Shown here piece after piece: positions 35,022 through 43,221 of a DNA stretch of 64,000 bases. The DNA is from Labrys miyagiensis (lineage in GTDB: Bacteria; Pseudomonadota; Alphaproteobacteria; Rhizobiales; Labraceae): assembly GCF_030160835.1 (NCBI RefSeq), contig NZ_BSPC01000028.1, forward strand, positions 248,001 through 312,000. Direction: 5' to 3'. The first letter of the stretch is position 1, and each line of letters begins with the position of its first letter. The notes beneath the pieces are model-generated. The model was not told the DNA's origin, made no database searches, and saw only the letters and a program-made list of their open reading frames with translations. Both the position numbers and the translations under genes were made by a program.

Positions 35022-35768
35022 TCATCTGGACATGTCCTTAATGTCTTCTTCGACAATCTCGAGAATAGCGAGCGTCTTTTGCCGCGCCGTGTCGGGATCA
35101 TGACAGGCGATGGCGTTGAAAAGTTCTCGATGAAAAGGAAAGGACCGGCGGGCGAAGTCTGGCCGGTCGAAAGGCTCTTCAAAAAAACTCTCGAAGGCTT
35201 CGCGCATCTGTTCGAGCAACTGGCCGAACAGGGGGTTGTGGGTGGCGTCGTAGATGGCGAGATGGAAGGCAAGGTCCTCCCGCCCGGAGGTGCCCTTGAC
35301 CAGATGCACCGCCTCCATGGCGTTGAGCTTGGCCTCGATGATGGCAACGTCCTGAGGGGTGGCGCGCAGGGCCGCGAGCGCGCTCGCCTCCCCTTCCAGG
35401 CCGCGGCGCACGTCTAGCGTCTGCAACAGGCGGTCGCGCAACAGGGCGGCGTCGATCACCAGCGGCACATGGATGGTGTCGGCCGACATGCCGCGCAACA
35501 GGTAGGTGCCGCTGCCCTTGCGCGATTCGACCACGCCCAGCGCCTGTAGCTTGCGGATCACCTCGCGCACCGTCGAGCGTCCCACCGCCAGCGCCTGCAT
35601 GAGCTGGCGCTCGGTGGGCAGCTGGTCGCCGGGCTGCAGGCCGGAACTCGCGATGAACCCACCAATGGCGCGCATCACGTCATCCGCCCGATCGGCGGAC
35701 GGCAACGGAGCAAGGCCCTGGAGGGTTGCATTCGGCAAGGATGAAGTCCGGGAAAACGAGGCGACCAA
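35022..35768 (-). CDS. GntR-family regulator, FadR/FCD type
   Basis: A 248-aa repressor-like protein: winged-helix domain (FIASSGLQPGDQLPTERQLMQAL, VGRSTVREVIRKLQALGVV) and an all-helical FCD ligand-binding domain with RRGLEGEASALAA, the DLAFHLAIYDATHNP metal-ligand region and FPFHRELFNAI. The open frame starts at TTG 35768; no better start upstream of the helix-turn-helix is visible, so the start is uncertain. It probably controls the following PLP enzyme and transporter. A palindromic site overlaps the upstream region. Confidence 0.85.
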   Translation of the reverse strand: MVASFSRTSSLPNATLQGLAPLPSADRADDVMRAIGGFIASSGLQPGDQLPTERQLMQALAVGRSTVREVIRKLQALGVVESRKGSGTYLLRGMSADTIHVPLVIDAALLRDRLLQTLDVRRGLEGEASALAALRATPQDVAIIEAKLNAMEAVHLVKGTSGREDLAFHLAIYDATHNPLFGQLLEQMREAFESFFEEPFDRPDFARRSFPFHRELFNAIACHDPDTARQKTLAILEIVEEDIKDMSR

Positions 35769-35771
35769 AAT

Positions 35772-35781
35772 TGGTCTGACA
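35772..35781. promoter_or_regulatory. Possible FadR-type operator
   Basis: TGGTCTGACA contains the half-sites GTC and GAC around a central base, like the TNGTNNNACNA operators of FadR/VanR-type GntR proteins, and a second GAC follows seven bases on. It sits directly upstream of the GntR gene, consistent with autoregulation, but a site this short could be chance. The rest of the 35769-36044 gap shows nothing clear. Confidence 0.35.
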
Positions 35782-36044
35782 TCTGACTATTTTTTGTCCG
35801 CGCAGAGATGTCAAGGGTGTTGCGGGCGAGGCTACGATTTTACCGCTTGGAGCAGCGGGCTCGGCGGGGCGCGCCCTGCATGTCAGATGTATCTCCCTTC
35901 AGTCGACCGAAATGACGATGTCTGCGCCCTCCCGCAAAGGCGTGCGGCTCATCCTGCCAACTTCAAACTCCACTTCACCGCCATTGCTTTCTCGCCCCGT
36001 TTGGCGCAAAGACACGCCCTTCATGAACGGAACGGGAGCCCGCG

Positions 36045-37397
36045 ATGGCGGTGATCGAAGCAGCGCAAGAGATGGCTGACGGCAAGACCGCGCCGACGGT
36101 GTCCTATGTCTCGCTGGGCTGCCCGAAGGCGCTGGTCGATTCCGAGCGCATCCTCACGCAGCTGCGCGCCGAGGGCTATGGCATCACGCGCAACCACAAG
36201 GGCGCCGATCTCGTGATCGTCAACACCTGCGGCTTCCTCGATTCCGCCAAGGCCGAATCCCTCGGCGCCATCGGCGAGGCCATGGCCGAGAACGGCAAGG
36301 TCATCGTCACCGGCTGCATGGGCGCCGAGCCCGATCCGATCCTGGAAAAGTTCCCGAACGTCTTCGCCGTCACCGGCCCGCAGCAATATGAGACGGTGGT
36401 CGAGGCCGTGCACAAGGCCGCGCCCCCGGCGCATGACCCCTTCAGCGACCTGGTGCCGCCGCAGGGCCTGAAGCTCACGCCGCGCCATTACGCCTATCTG
36501 AAGATTTCGGAAGGCTGCAACAACCGCTGCAGCTTCTGCATCATCCCGAAGCTGCGCGGCGATCTCGTCTCCCGCCCCGCCGCCGACGTGATGCGCGAGG
36601 CCGAGAAACTGGTAAAGGCCGGCGTCAAGGAGCTGCTCGTCATCAGCCAGGACACCTCGGCCTATGGCGTCGACATCCGCTATGCAGAGAGCCCCTGGCA
36701 GGGCGAGCCCCTGAAGGCCAAGTTCTACGACCTGTCAAAGGCCTTGGGCGAGCTCGGCGTCTGGGTGCGCATGCACTACGTCTACCCCTACCCGCATGTC
36801 GACGACGTCATCCCGCTGATGGCCGAGCGCAAGATCCTGCCCTATCTCGACATCCCCTTCCAGCACGCCTCCCCCACCGTGCTGAAGGCGATGCGCCGCC
36901 CCGGCAACCAGGACAAGGTGCTGGAGCGCATCAGGAAATGGCGCGACGTATGCCCCGACATCACCCTGCGCTCCACCTTCATCGTCGGCTTCCCCGGCGA
37001 GACGGATGCGGATTTCGAGCTGCTGCTCGACTGGCTGCAGGAAGCCCAGCTCGACCGCGTCGGCTGCTTCGAATATGAGCCGGTGGCCGGCGCCACCGCC
37101 AACGACCTCGGCCTGCCGCCCGTGCCGGACGAGATCAAGAAGCAGCGCCATCGCCGCTTCATGGAGACGCAGCAGGCGATCTCGATGCGCAAGCTGAAGG
37201 CCAAGGTCGGCAAGCGCCTGCCCGTGATCATCGACGCCGTCGGCTCGAGCGTCGCCAAGGGTCGCTCGATGGCGGATGCGCCGGAGATCGACGGCGCCGT
37301 TTATGTGGCCAGCCGGCGCCCGCTGCGCGTGGGCGATATCGTGACGGTGAAGATCGAGCGCTCGGACGCGTATGATCTGCACGGCATGGCGGTGTGA
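36045..37397 (+). CDS. rimO: Ribosomal protein S12 methylthiotransferase
   Basis: A 450-aa radical-SAM methylthiotransferase that adds a methylthio group to an Asp of ribosomal protein S12. The N-terminal MTTase domain has [16 protein letters not shown] and cluster Cys residues (VNTCGFL, VTGCMGA). The radical-SAM motif is CNNRCSFC (CxxxCxxC), and the C-terminal TRAM domain ends [20 protein letters not shown] and the C-terminal DAYDLHG separate RimO from MiaB. GGGAG stands seven bases before the ATG. Confidence 0.95.
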   Translation: MAVIEAAQEMADGKTAPTVSYVSLGCPKALVDSERILTQLRAEGYGITRNHKGADLVIVNTCGFLDSAKAESLGAIGEAMAENGKVIVTGCMGAEPDPILEKFPNVFAVTGPQQYETVVEAVHKAAPPAHDPFSDLVPPQGLKLTPRHYAYLKISEGCNNRCSFCIIPKLRGDLVSRPAADVMREAEKLVKAGVKELLVISQDTSAYGVDIRYAESPWQGEPLKAKFYDLSKALGELGVWVRMHYVYPYPHVDDVIPLMAERKILPYLDIPFQHASPTVLKAMRRPGNQDKVLERIRKWRDVCPDITLRSTFIVGFPGETDADFELLLDWLQEAQLDRVGCFEYEPVAGATANDLGLPPVPDEIKKQRHRRFMETQQAISMRKLKAKVGKRLPVIIDAVGSSVAKGRSMADAPEIDGAVYVASRRPLRVGDIVTVKIERSDAYDLHGMAV

Positions 37398-37406
37398 GGG
37401 GCTACT

Positions 37407-37488
37407 CCGGGTGCACGGGCATCTTGCCCGTTCTTCCCATCCAATGGGTACGGCGGTTCAAGAACGGGCAGGATGCCCGTGCACCCGG
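37407..37488. repeat. Intergenic inverted repeat, family E
   Basis: 29-base arms 37407-37435 and 37460-37488 (edge CCGGGTGCACGGGCATC) are inverts with one mismatch, and each arm folds again on CGGGCA..TGCCCG. It lies just after rimO and resembles family A in build (double nested hairpin) though not in sequence. Confidence 0.75.
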
Positions 37489-37561
37489 AAAGACCTGCGC
37501 CGTCCCTGCTATCGTTCATCTGGCACTTTCCTTGTGAGAAAGCCGCCGGCATAATAGCCGC

Positions 37562-37789
37562 ATGACAAAGCTCCTGGAACAGGCCATCGATCGCGTGCGG
37601 GCTCTCCCTCCTGAAACGCAGGACGAATTCGCTCGCGTTCTCCTGCGTCTGGCAGGCGACGACGACGGCATTTATCGCCTTACGCCCGAGGAAGAGGCAG
37701 ACCTCATTGAGGCCGAGGCCGAAATTGCGCGTGGCGAGTTGGCGACGGACGACGACGTGCAAACTGTCTTCTCGAAGTACCGCCTTTGA
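37562..37789 (+). CDS. Antitoxin of a ParE-type toxin-antitoxin pair
   Basis: A 75-aa acidic protein: MTKLLEQAIDRVRALPPETQDEFARVLL forms an N-terminal helical segment of a type often found in antitoxins before RelE/ParE toxins. An acidic C-terminus (EEADLIEAEAEIARGELATDDDV) would wrap the toxin. It is placed directly before, and overlaps, the toxin start, the usual order. No ribbon-helix-helix motif is obvious, so DNA-binding autoregulation is only inferred. Confidence 0.75.
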   Translation: MTKLLEQAIDRVRALPPETQDEFARVLLRLAGDDDGIYRLTPEEEADLIEAEAEIARGELATDDDVQTVFSKYRL

Positions 37790-38082
37790 AGCTGCGGTAT
37801 ACCAAGACTGCCCTTCGTCAGATCGATAAGGCCCTTTCCTACATCAAGGACCGTTCACCCCAAGGCGCTACGAATATTGGCGAGCGTGTGGCCGGCATTA
37901 TCGCCATGCTGGAAGACCATCCTTACGTTGGCCAGGCGACGAGCCGTCGCGGGGCGCGGCGTGTCGTTCTTACACCCTATCCCTATGTGATCTTCTATCG
38001 CATCGCGGGCGAGGAGGTCATTGTCATGCGCTTCAGACATACCGCCCGCCGGCCATTGTTTGAGACGAGGGGGCCGCCATGA
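37786..38082 (+). CDS. ParE/RelE-family toxin
   Basis: A 98-aa toxin of the RelE/ParE superfamily with the pattern LRYTKTALRQIDKALSYI..., MLEDHPYVGQATSR, RRVVLTPYPYVIFYRI and VMRFRHTARRP. The last two motifs (YPYVIFYR and HTARRP) are those of ParE-type gyrase poisons. It starts with TTG at 37786, overlapping the antitoxin stop (TTGA), so translation is coupled. Target by family: DNA gyrase or mRNA; not decidable here. Confidence 0.85.
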   Translation: MKLRYTKTALRQIDKALSYIKDRSPQGATNIGERVAGIIAMLEDHPYVGQATSRRGARRVVLTPYPYVIFYRIAGEEVIVMRFRHTARRPLFETRGPP

Positions 38083-38260
38083 CTTTTGTTTTGCCTGCTG
38101 ACTGCCGCAACGGCCAGCCGGGCACAGCGATATCCCTGGCTGATATTCCCCCCAGGAACTCTTCCCTGTGACCATGCGTTCTTCCCTCGTCTCGCGCGGA
38201 GGTTGCGAACCCGCGCGAAGGTGATCCCACGTGAATTTCGTCAACCCAGGAGCGACGATC

Positions 38261-38485
38261 ATGGGCATGGATCTGATGCCGAAGGAAGTCTACGAGGCGT
38301 TGCGCGATCTCGATATGGAGGGGCAGGACGCGGATCTTTCCGCCGCCATGATCCAGATCCTCCGGGACGGGGGTTATGTCGAGATCATCGACGGCATTCC
38401 CACCGTCACCGAAGCTGGGCTGGTCGCCCTGCGGGCGCATGAGAAAGCTATGCCGACCTTCTTCGTGAAGCCGCCTTCCGATTGA
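38261..38485 (+). CDS. Small conserved-looking hypothetical protein
   Basis: A 74-aa protein, MGMDLMPKEVYEALRDLDMEG and on through TVTEAGLVALRAHEKAMP. AGGAG at 38248-38252 lies eight bases before the ATG. It has a predicted helix-rich start and a VEIIDGIPTVTEAGLVAL stretch like a small winged-helix wing, but no family is recognised. It is convergent to the EamA gene (15-base gap). The 178 bases upstream (38083-38260) show nothing certain. Confidence 0.6.
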   Translation: MGMDLMPKEVYEALRDLDMEGQDADLSAAMIQILRDGGYVEIIDGIPTVTEAGLVALRAHEKAMPTFFVKPPSD

Positions 38486-38500
38486 GCCCGACCGTCGGCG

Positions 38501-39385
38501 TCAGTGCTGCGCCCCGCTCAGCACAGCGCCGACGCTGGCCGCGATCACAAGGGCAATACCGAGTATCTGCTGCAGGCTCAGCGGTTCGAGCAGGATGAGG
38601 AAGCCGGCTAGCGCGCCGATACCGGGCTCTGCGCTCATCAGGATGCCGAAGGTCGCTGAAGGCAGGCGCCGCAGCGCGGCCATTTCGAGCGCATAGGGCA
38701 GCAGCGGCGTCAGGACGGCGAGGCCGATCGTGTGGAGGACCAGCCCACCCGGCAGGTGAAAGCCCGTCTCGTAGAGGCCGAAGGGCGTGGCAATCAGTGC
38801 GGCTGACACGAAGGAGATGGCGAGTCCGTCCAACCCTTTGAAGGCCGCGCCGATATGCTTCATCAACAGGATGTAGGTGCCCCAGCCGACGCCGGCGAGG
38901 ATGGCGAAGGCGAAGCCGAGCGGGTCGACGCTCCAGCCCGTGGTGTCGAGCACCAGGCAGAGCACGCCGCCAAGGGCAATGAACAGCCAGATGATGCGCC
39001 AGCTGCGGGCAAAGCCAAGCGTGGCGACGCCGAGCGGACCCAGGAACTCGATGGCGACGACCAGGCCGAGCGGCACGCGGGTGATCGCCACGAAGAAGAA
39101 CAGCGTCATGCCGGCGATGGCGGCGCCGAGCGCGAGGGCCGCCAGGATTTCCCGACGGCCGTAGCGCCTGGGGTCGGGCCGTACGATCAAGGTGAGGAGG
39201 ATGGCTGCCCACGCCAGCCGCCCCCAGGTGGTGGCGAGCGTGCCATAGGCATCCATCGTCGGCTTCGCCAGCGCCGCGCCGAGCTGAACCGAGGTCATGG
39301 AGCCGACGGCCATGAGAGCGGCGAGGCCCGCCTGCGAGCGGGAGGACGGAGCTCCCAAAGTCGTGCTTTCCTGTTGTTCCTGCAA
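38501..39385 (-). CDS. EamA/RhtA-family metabolite exporter
   Basis: A 294-aa protein with ten predicted helices in two EamA repeats (first around LAALMAVGSMTSVQLGAAL, second around GFAFAILAGVGWGTYILLMK). The ITRVPLGLVVAIEFLGPLGV and LMSAEPGIGALAGFLIL segments are typical of RhtA-type amino-acid/threonine exporters. TTG at 39385 is chosen: GGGGGAAG stands five bases before it and the resulting length fits RhtA. Upstream in-frame codons to 39517 look non-homologous. Confidence 0.82.
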   Translation of the reverse strand: MQEQQESTTLGAPSSRSQAGLAALMAVGSMTSVQLGAALAKPTMDAYGTLATTWGRLAWAAILLTLIVRPDPRRYGRREILAALALGAAIAGMTLFFFVAITRVPLGLVVAIEFLGPLGVATLGFARSWRIIWLFIALGGVLCLVLDTTGWSVDPLGFAFAILAGVGWGTYILLMKHIGAAFKGLDGLAISFVSAALIATPFGLYETGFHLPGGLVLHTIGLAVLTPLLPYALEMAALRRLPSATFGILMSAEPGIGALAGFLILLEPLSLQQILGIALVIAASVGAVLSGAQH

Positions 39386-39621
39386 TGACGCTTCCCCCAG
39401 GGGCGTTCTTGTAGAGCGGGATGTGTCGGAAGGGAAATGAAGTTTGACCTCGTTCAGCGGGACGAAAAGGCTGCCGGCGAGAGAGGGAACCGCCGCCGCC
39501 TTTGCCGGGAGAGCCACCGAGGCGCTACCCGCCGGGCGGGAATTGGTGTAACAAGCAAGCCGGCTGGTTCTTGCTGGAACGTCAGCGGCATCGGCATCAG
39601 GCGACGATCGCGGAGCGGAAC

Positions 39622-40995
39622 ATGCCGGGGGGGACTGGCGACGTCATCGTTCAGATCGAGAAGGCTGACGGCAGCTTCGAATGCCGCGCTTTCACGGGCG
39701 TGCCGGCAGCGCGCCGAAGCTTCATCGCCATCGTCTCGTCGGGCTGGCCGGCGGACAAGAGGACGACTGGACAAGAGACGGCGGCAAAGCTCGCCGCGGA
39801 GCTGGAAGCGGCACTGCTTGAATCGAATGCCGAGGCCCGGGTCGAGACGATCGACTGCCCCAGCACCCCAGATCTCTTCGACGTCAAGGCCGACGACGGG
39901 CAGGTGAAGCTGCTGGTGCTCGCCGGCAGCACGGACAAGCCGTTCCAAGCGCTCCCCTGGTACGACACCTGGTCGTCCGACGAGCACAGCGGCTATGTCA
40001 TGGTCGTGCTGAAGGCCGGCGATTACGACGCCTATTTCGATCCGGCCATCAAGGACGAGGACCTCCTGCGTCGCATCAACGCCTCGATCTGGCAGAGACA
40101 AGTGAGCGAAGTGTTGCCAGGCCTGCTCGCCCGCGCCGAGATCACCGCCGCCGTCAGCCGCGTCTTCATCAGCTATCGCCGCGTGGAGACGTTGCCGGTG
40201 GCGCTGCAGCTCTTCGATCGGCTGGTGGAGGAGGGCTTCGAAGTCTTCCTCGACCGTTTTTCCATTCCGCCCGGCTACGACTTCCAGCGCCGGTTGGGCC
40301 AGGAGCTCGAAGACAAGTCGATGGTCCTGCTGCTCGAATCCAAATCCCTCAAGGATTCGCGCTGGACCCAGCATGAGATCGATTTTGCCAAGCGGAATCG
40401 GCTGGGCCTATTGGCGGCGCGCATGCCGGATGTGGCGGCGAGCGATGAGCTGATTTCGGTCAGCGCGGACGCGCGGATTGATCTGGATGCGAAGGACTTC
40501 ACCGGCGCGCCGATTCCGCACAAGGTGATCGATCCGCTCCGCGGCGAAGTTGTGGTCGACGAATGGCCGAAGCTCGAGGACGAAGCGCTCAGGCGGCTCG
40601 TCACCAAGGTCAAGGAAGTCCATGCCGCGGCCCTGTTCCGCCGGCGCCACCGGCTGCGCACCGACGTCGTGGCGGCCCTCAACAAGGGCGGGCTGGCCGC
40701 CCAATACGGCGCCGTGGGGCCGATCCGGATTGCGCAGGGCACCGTCAAGCATACGGTCTGGCTGACCACCCGGCCGCCGGAACTCGACGATTTCCGTTCG
40801 CTTCAAAGCGTCCATGCTGCGCTGGGGGTGGGCGAACCAACCTGGGTGGCGGCGATCGTCGGTCCGCGCGCGGCGCTTGAACCCGATCGGCAAACCCGGC
40901 TCGGCTGGCTGGAGCGAATGAGCGGCTGCCTGAGCTTCGATGAAGGATCGCTCCCCACCTTCGTCGACCGTCTCCTTCCCAAGGACCAGGCATGA
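39622..40995 (+). CDS. TIR-domain protein 1 (candidate defence gene)
   Basis: A 457-aa protein with a central TIR domain at about 178-270: SRVFISYRRVETLPVALQLF, FEVFLDRFSIPPG and the helix with the expected catalytic glutamate, SRWTQHEIDF (Glu252). TIR domains of this type cleave or cyclise NAD+. The N-terminal 170 residues (beta-rich, VIVQIEKADGSFECRAFTGV) and the C-terminal 185 are unrecognised. GGAG at 39612-39615 supports ATG 39622. It overlaps the SLOG-like gene by four bases (ATGA). A NAD-derived signal producer or a NAD-depleting effector are both possible. Confidence 0.85.
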   Translation: MPGGTGDVIVQIEKADGSFECRAFTGVPAARRSFIAIVSSGWPADKRTTGQETAAKLAAELEAALLESNAEARVETIDCPSTPDLFDVKADDGQVKLLVLAGSTDKPFQALPWYDTWSSDEHSGYVMVVLKAGDYDAYFDPAIKDEDLLRRINASIWQRQVSEVLPGLLARAEITAAVSRVFISYRRVETLPVALQLFDRLVEEGFEVFLDRFSIPPGYDFQRRLGQELEDKSMVLLLESKSLKDSRWTQHEIDFAKRNRLGLLAARMPDVAASDELISVSADARIDLDAKDFTGAPIPHKVIDPLRGEVVVDEWPKLEDEALRRLVTKVKEVHAAALFRRRHRLRTDVVAALNKGGLAAQYGAVGPIRIAQGTVKHTVWLTTRPPELDDFRSLQSVHAALGVGEPTWVAAIVGPRAALEPDRQTRLGWLERMSGCLSFDEGSLPTFVDRLLPKDQA

Positions 40996-41876
40996 AAGAG
41001 GGCGATACCATTTTTCTCTCGGCAAGCGTGCCCTACCGCTCTCCCTGGACGGAGAACGCACGTGCCAGCGAGATCGAGGAGGCCATCGTCAGCCTCGCCC
41101 GCGCAGTGTTCGCGCGTGGCGGACGGCTGGTCTTCGGCGGCCATCCGAGCGTCTCTCCCCTGATCGCGTCTGTGGCGGGCGAATATTTTCCGCCCGATCC
41201 CAGTCGCAAGCAGCGGCCGATCGTCACCTTCCAGTCGCGCTTCTTCCAGGACGTGCTGCCCAACGAGACCATGGAGATGGTGCACTTTGGCTGGTCGGCC
41301 ATCGAGTGGACGCCAGCTCTGCCCGGCACGACGGTTGGCGACAGCGCGCCGAGCCTGGCGCTGATGCGGGCAGCGATGCTCGATATCGAGGGCAGGGCTT
41401 ACGGGCGGCACGGCTTGAAGCCTCCCGCGGCGATGGTCGCCATCGGCGGCATGGAGGGCGTGCGCGACGAGGCGGACGCTTTCCTCGTCGCGCCGACGCC
41501 TTCGTCCGCCATGTGGAAGGCGCTCCATTCCCTTGACCGGTCCCGCCTTCAGCCGGCAGTGGGAGATGAGATCGGTGCCGTCCTGGCCCGCTTTCGTCGC
41601 TGGCCGGTGCCGTCGCCGATCTACCTCTTTCCCAGCGGCGGCGGCGCCGCGGAACGGCTGCTCACTCCCGATGCATTGAACTACAATGTCGCGGAGGACC
41701 GGCAAGCCGATGAGAAGGCGATCTCTGCCCTAACCGCGGCAAGGAGCACCGGGCGCATCGTCGACGCGGAGCGGCACTGGCGAAGCGAGCAAAGGGGTCT
41801 GCCAGAGACGCTGCTGTTCCAGCCTTACGCCGCCATTTCACAATGGCTTCTCGATCGTACCACGGCGGGAGGCTGA
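40992..41876 (+). CDS. SLOG-superfamily-like protein (candidate nucleotide sensor)
   Basis: A 294-aa protein resembling SLOG (SMF/DprA-LOG) domains, Rossmann-like folds that bind nucleotide ligands in conflict systems and TRPM channels. The strand IFLSASVP starts it, the Gly-rich turn GGRLVFGGHPSVSPLI lies at about 43-58, and a second conserved-looking turn AIGGMEGVRDE at about 150-160. A C-terminal extension contains YLFPSGGGAAERLL. No SIR2, TM or nuclease domain is fused, unlike ThsA. Translationally coupled to TIR protein 1, it may sense the TIR product. Assignment is by pattern, not by alignment. Confidence 0.65.
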   Translation: MKEGDTIFLSASVPYRSPWTENARASEIEEAIVSLARAVFARGGRLVFGGHPSVSPLIASVAGEYFPPDPSRKQRPIVTFQSRFFQDVLPNETMEMVHFGWSAIEWTPALPGTTVGDSAPSLALMRAAMLDIEGRAYGRHGLKPPAAMVAIGGMEGVRDEADAFLVAPTPSSAMWKALHSLDRSRLQPAVGDEIGAVLARFRRWPVPSPIYLFPSGGGAAERLLTPDALNYNVAEDRQADEKAISALTAARSTGRIVDAERHWRSEQRGLPETLLFQPYAAISQWLLDRTTAGG

Positions 41877-41878
41877 CG

Positions 41879-42022
41879 ATGTCCGAGCCCGACATGCCCT
41901 GGAGCAAAGCGCGTTTAAGCGTAAACGCTGCTTTCTCTAACTCTTTGTTTCGACGCGTTTTTGCGATTCTTGGCGATTCCGTCAAATCGCAAAACGCTTT
42001 AGCCTCAGGTATCCCGTCATGA
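41879..42022 (+). CDS. Possible 47-aa ORF spanning repeat F
   Basis: After the SLOG-like stop (TGA at 41874-41876) an ATG at 41879 has a strong GGGAGG six bases upstream. Its frame runs MSEPDMPWSKARLSVNAAFS... through repeat F and ends TCATGA, overlapping the ATG of the membrane-protein gene. By contrast the membrane-protein ATG has a poor ribosome site. The frame may be a real leader cistron providing translational coupling, or the remains of an earlier start into which the repeat inserted. Confidence 0.4.
   Translation: MSEPDMPWSKARLSVNAAFSNSLFRRVFAILGDSVKSQNALASGIPS
41912..42001. repeat. Intergenic repeat, family F (copy 2)
   Basis: Contains CTCTAACTCTTTGTTTCGAC (from 41935), the exact inverse of 33584-33605, a hairpin around AGCGCGTTTAAGCGTAAACGCT (41909-41930), and a TTTGCGATT..AATCGCAAA hairpin (about 41960-41993). 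It separates the SLOG-like and membrane-protein genes inside the candidate defence locus. Confidence 0.75.
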
Positions 42023-42510
42023 ATGAAAGCCCGCCCGACCTGGAAGAGGTTCAACCGGAGCATCCCCCTCCGACACCTGCTCCTGCGCCCGCCGCCGCCC
42101 AGCCGGCCAAGCCGGATCCCACCTACCTGCAAATGCTGCAGGCGGCGATCACCCGCATGGCCGGTAATGCCTTCCTGGCCAAGGGCTGGAGCATCACGCT
42201 CACCACGGCGACACTCGGCCTGACGGTGAAAGATGGCGGCCCCGCCTTTGCCTGGATCGGCCTCGTGCCTGTCGCTTTGTTTGCCTGCATCGATACCTAT
42301 TACCTCGCGCTTGAGAAAGGCTTTCGCAACCTCTTCACCACCGCGGCGGCGGCCTACAACGCCGGCGAGCCGCCAAGCTTCGTGATGAGCCCCGGCGAGG
42401 TCGACGGCGATAAATTCCGCCAGGCAATGCAAAGCCCATCGGTCTGGGGGGTCCACGGCCCCCTGGCGGTTGCTCTCTTGCTGGCTTGGCTTTGGGTGAT
42501 ATTTCGATAA
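42019..42510 (+). CDS. Small membrane protein of the TIR/SLOG locus
   Basis: A 163-aa protein with a Pro/Ala-rich cytosolic N-terminus (about 1-35), a pre-helix YLQMLQAAITRMAGNAFLAKG, two close helices (about 56-71 and 77-95, the second AWIGLVPVALFACIDTYYLA), a soluble stretch with EKGFRNLFTTAAAAYN, and a third helix near the C-terminus (147-162). Layout recalls SLATT-type two-helix membrane proteins that act as pore-forming effectors with nucleotide-signalling systems. Membership is not proven. Its position after the SLOG-like gene makes it the best candidate effector. Confidence 0.65.
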   Translation: MNESPPDLEEVQPEHPPPTPAPAPAAAQPAKPDPTYLQMLQAAITRMAGNAFLAKGWSITLTTATLGLTVKDGGPAFAWIGLVPVALFACIDTYYLALEKGFRNLFTTAAAAYNAGEPPSFVMSPGEVDGDKFRQAMQSPSVWGVHGPLAVALLLAWLWVIFR

Positions 42511-42558
42511 TCACCGCGTTGGATGGATCTGCTGCGCCTCCGCCAATGGAGCTGAACC

Positions 42559-43221
42559 ATGCCCCTCCCCGACCCCGTGCCCCTCGGCGTTTCCGGCAAA
42601 AAGACGGTGTCGAAAGCAAGCTTCGAGGCCGCGGGCGGCAGCGAGGCGCTGACGACGGAAGAGGAGCGGGAGGCCTATATCGTCCTCAGCCTGATTGAGG
42701 CCTTGCAACGTCCTCTCACCGGCGCGGGAACGGAAGCCCTGCTCAAGCCGGTGTTCGACCACATCCCGAACATGGCGGAGGTTCTCAGGGCCTTTGCCAA
42801 GAAAGTGCTGCAGACGCTGCGGGATGGCGAGCCGCATTCAACCGTCGCGGTCTCCGGCACGACGCTGCCCGTGGCGGTTGCCTTCGGTGCCTGGAACGGC
42901 AGCCATCGTGAGGTCCAGCCGGAGCGGACCGGCGGCTATCTGCCCGGCCTTCTGACCACCGGGCTGAAGCTTCGCGACAAGGGTTTGAGCGTAGCCGCGC
43001 TCCTCGCCATCGACGTCTTCGCTCGCGAGACTGTCGATGCATCGGCGCCCGGCCGGCCGCTCGATGAAAGCCTTCTGCTCGATGCCGAACTGTCCTACGT
43101 CCCGGGCCTGCTGTTCGGCTACCCCGAGGACGAGCCGAATGACCTGCCCGCCATCTTCCTGGTCAATCGCAGCCTGTGCACACCGGATCAGCTTCAGATG
43201 CTGGAGCGGATGAACCGGTGA
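42559..43221 (+). CDS. Unknown 220-aa protein of the TIR/SLOG locus
   Basis: No family recognised. The N-terminal third is charged and helical (ALTTEEEREAYIVLSLIEAL), followed by a Gly/Val-rich middle containing VAVSGTTLPVAVAFGAW and a C-terminal part with LLLDAELSYVPGLLFGYPED. No signal peptide or membrane helix. GGAG at 42546-42549 precedes the ATG. It ends 28 bases inside the convergent TIR protein 2 gene. It is 48 bases from the membrane-protein gene and probably on the same transcript. Confidence 0.6.
   Translation: MPLPDPVPLGVSGKKTVSKASFEAAGGSEALTTEEEREAYIVLSLIEALQRPLTGAGTEALLKPVFDHIPNMAEVLRAFAKKVLQTLRDGEPHSTVAVSGTTLPVAVAFGAWNGSHREVQPERTGGYLPGLLTTGLKLRDKGLSVAALLAIDVFARETVDASAPGRPLDESLLLDAELSYVPGLLFGYPEDEPNDLPAIFLVNRSLCTPDQLQMLERMNR

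Noticed and set aside
34853-35347. N-terminal extension of the Cys/Met PLP enzyme to 554 aa
   Set aside because: The extra codons run antisense-frame through repeat B and into the GntR gene; family homology begins at 34852.
39622-42510. Calling the locus a Thoeris system
   Set aside because: Thoeris needs ThsA with SIR2-SLOG (or a known TM/Macro version) plus ThsB. Here the SLOG-like protein is free-standing, with no SIR2, and the membrane protein is separate. Only similarity of logic is claimed.
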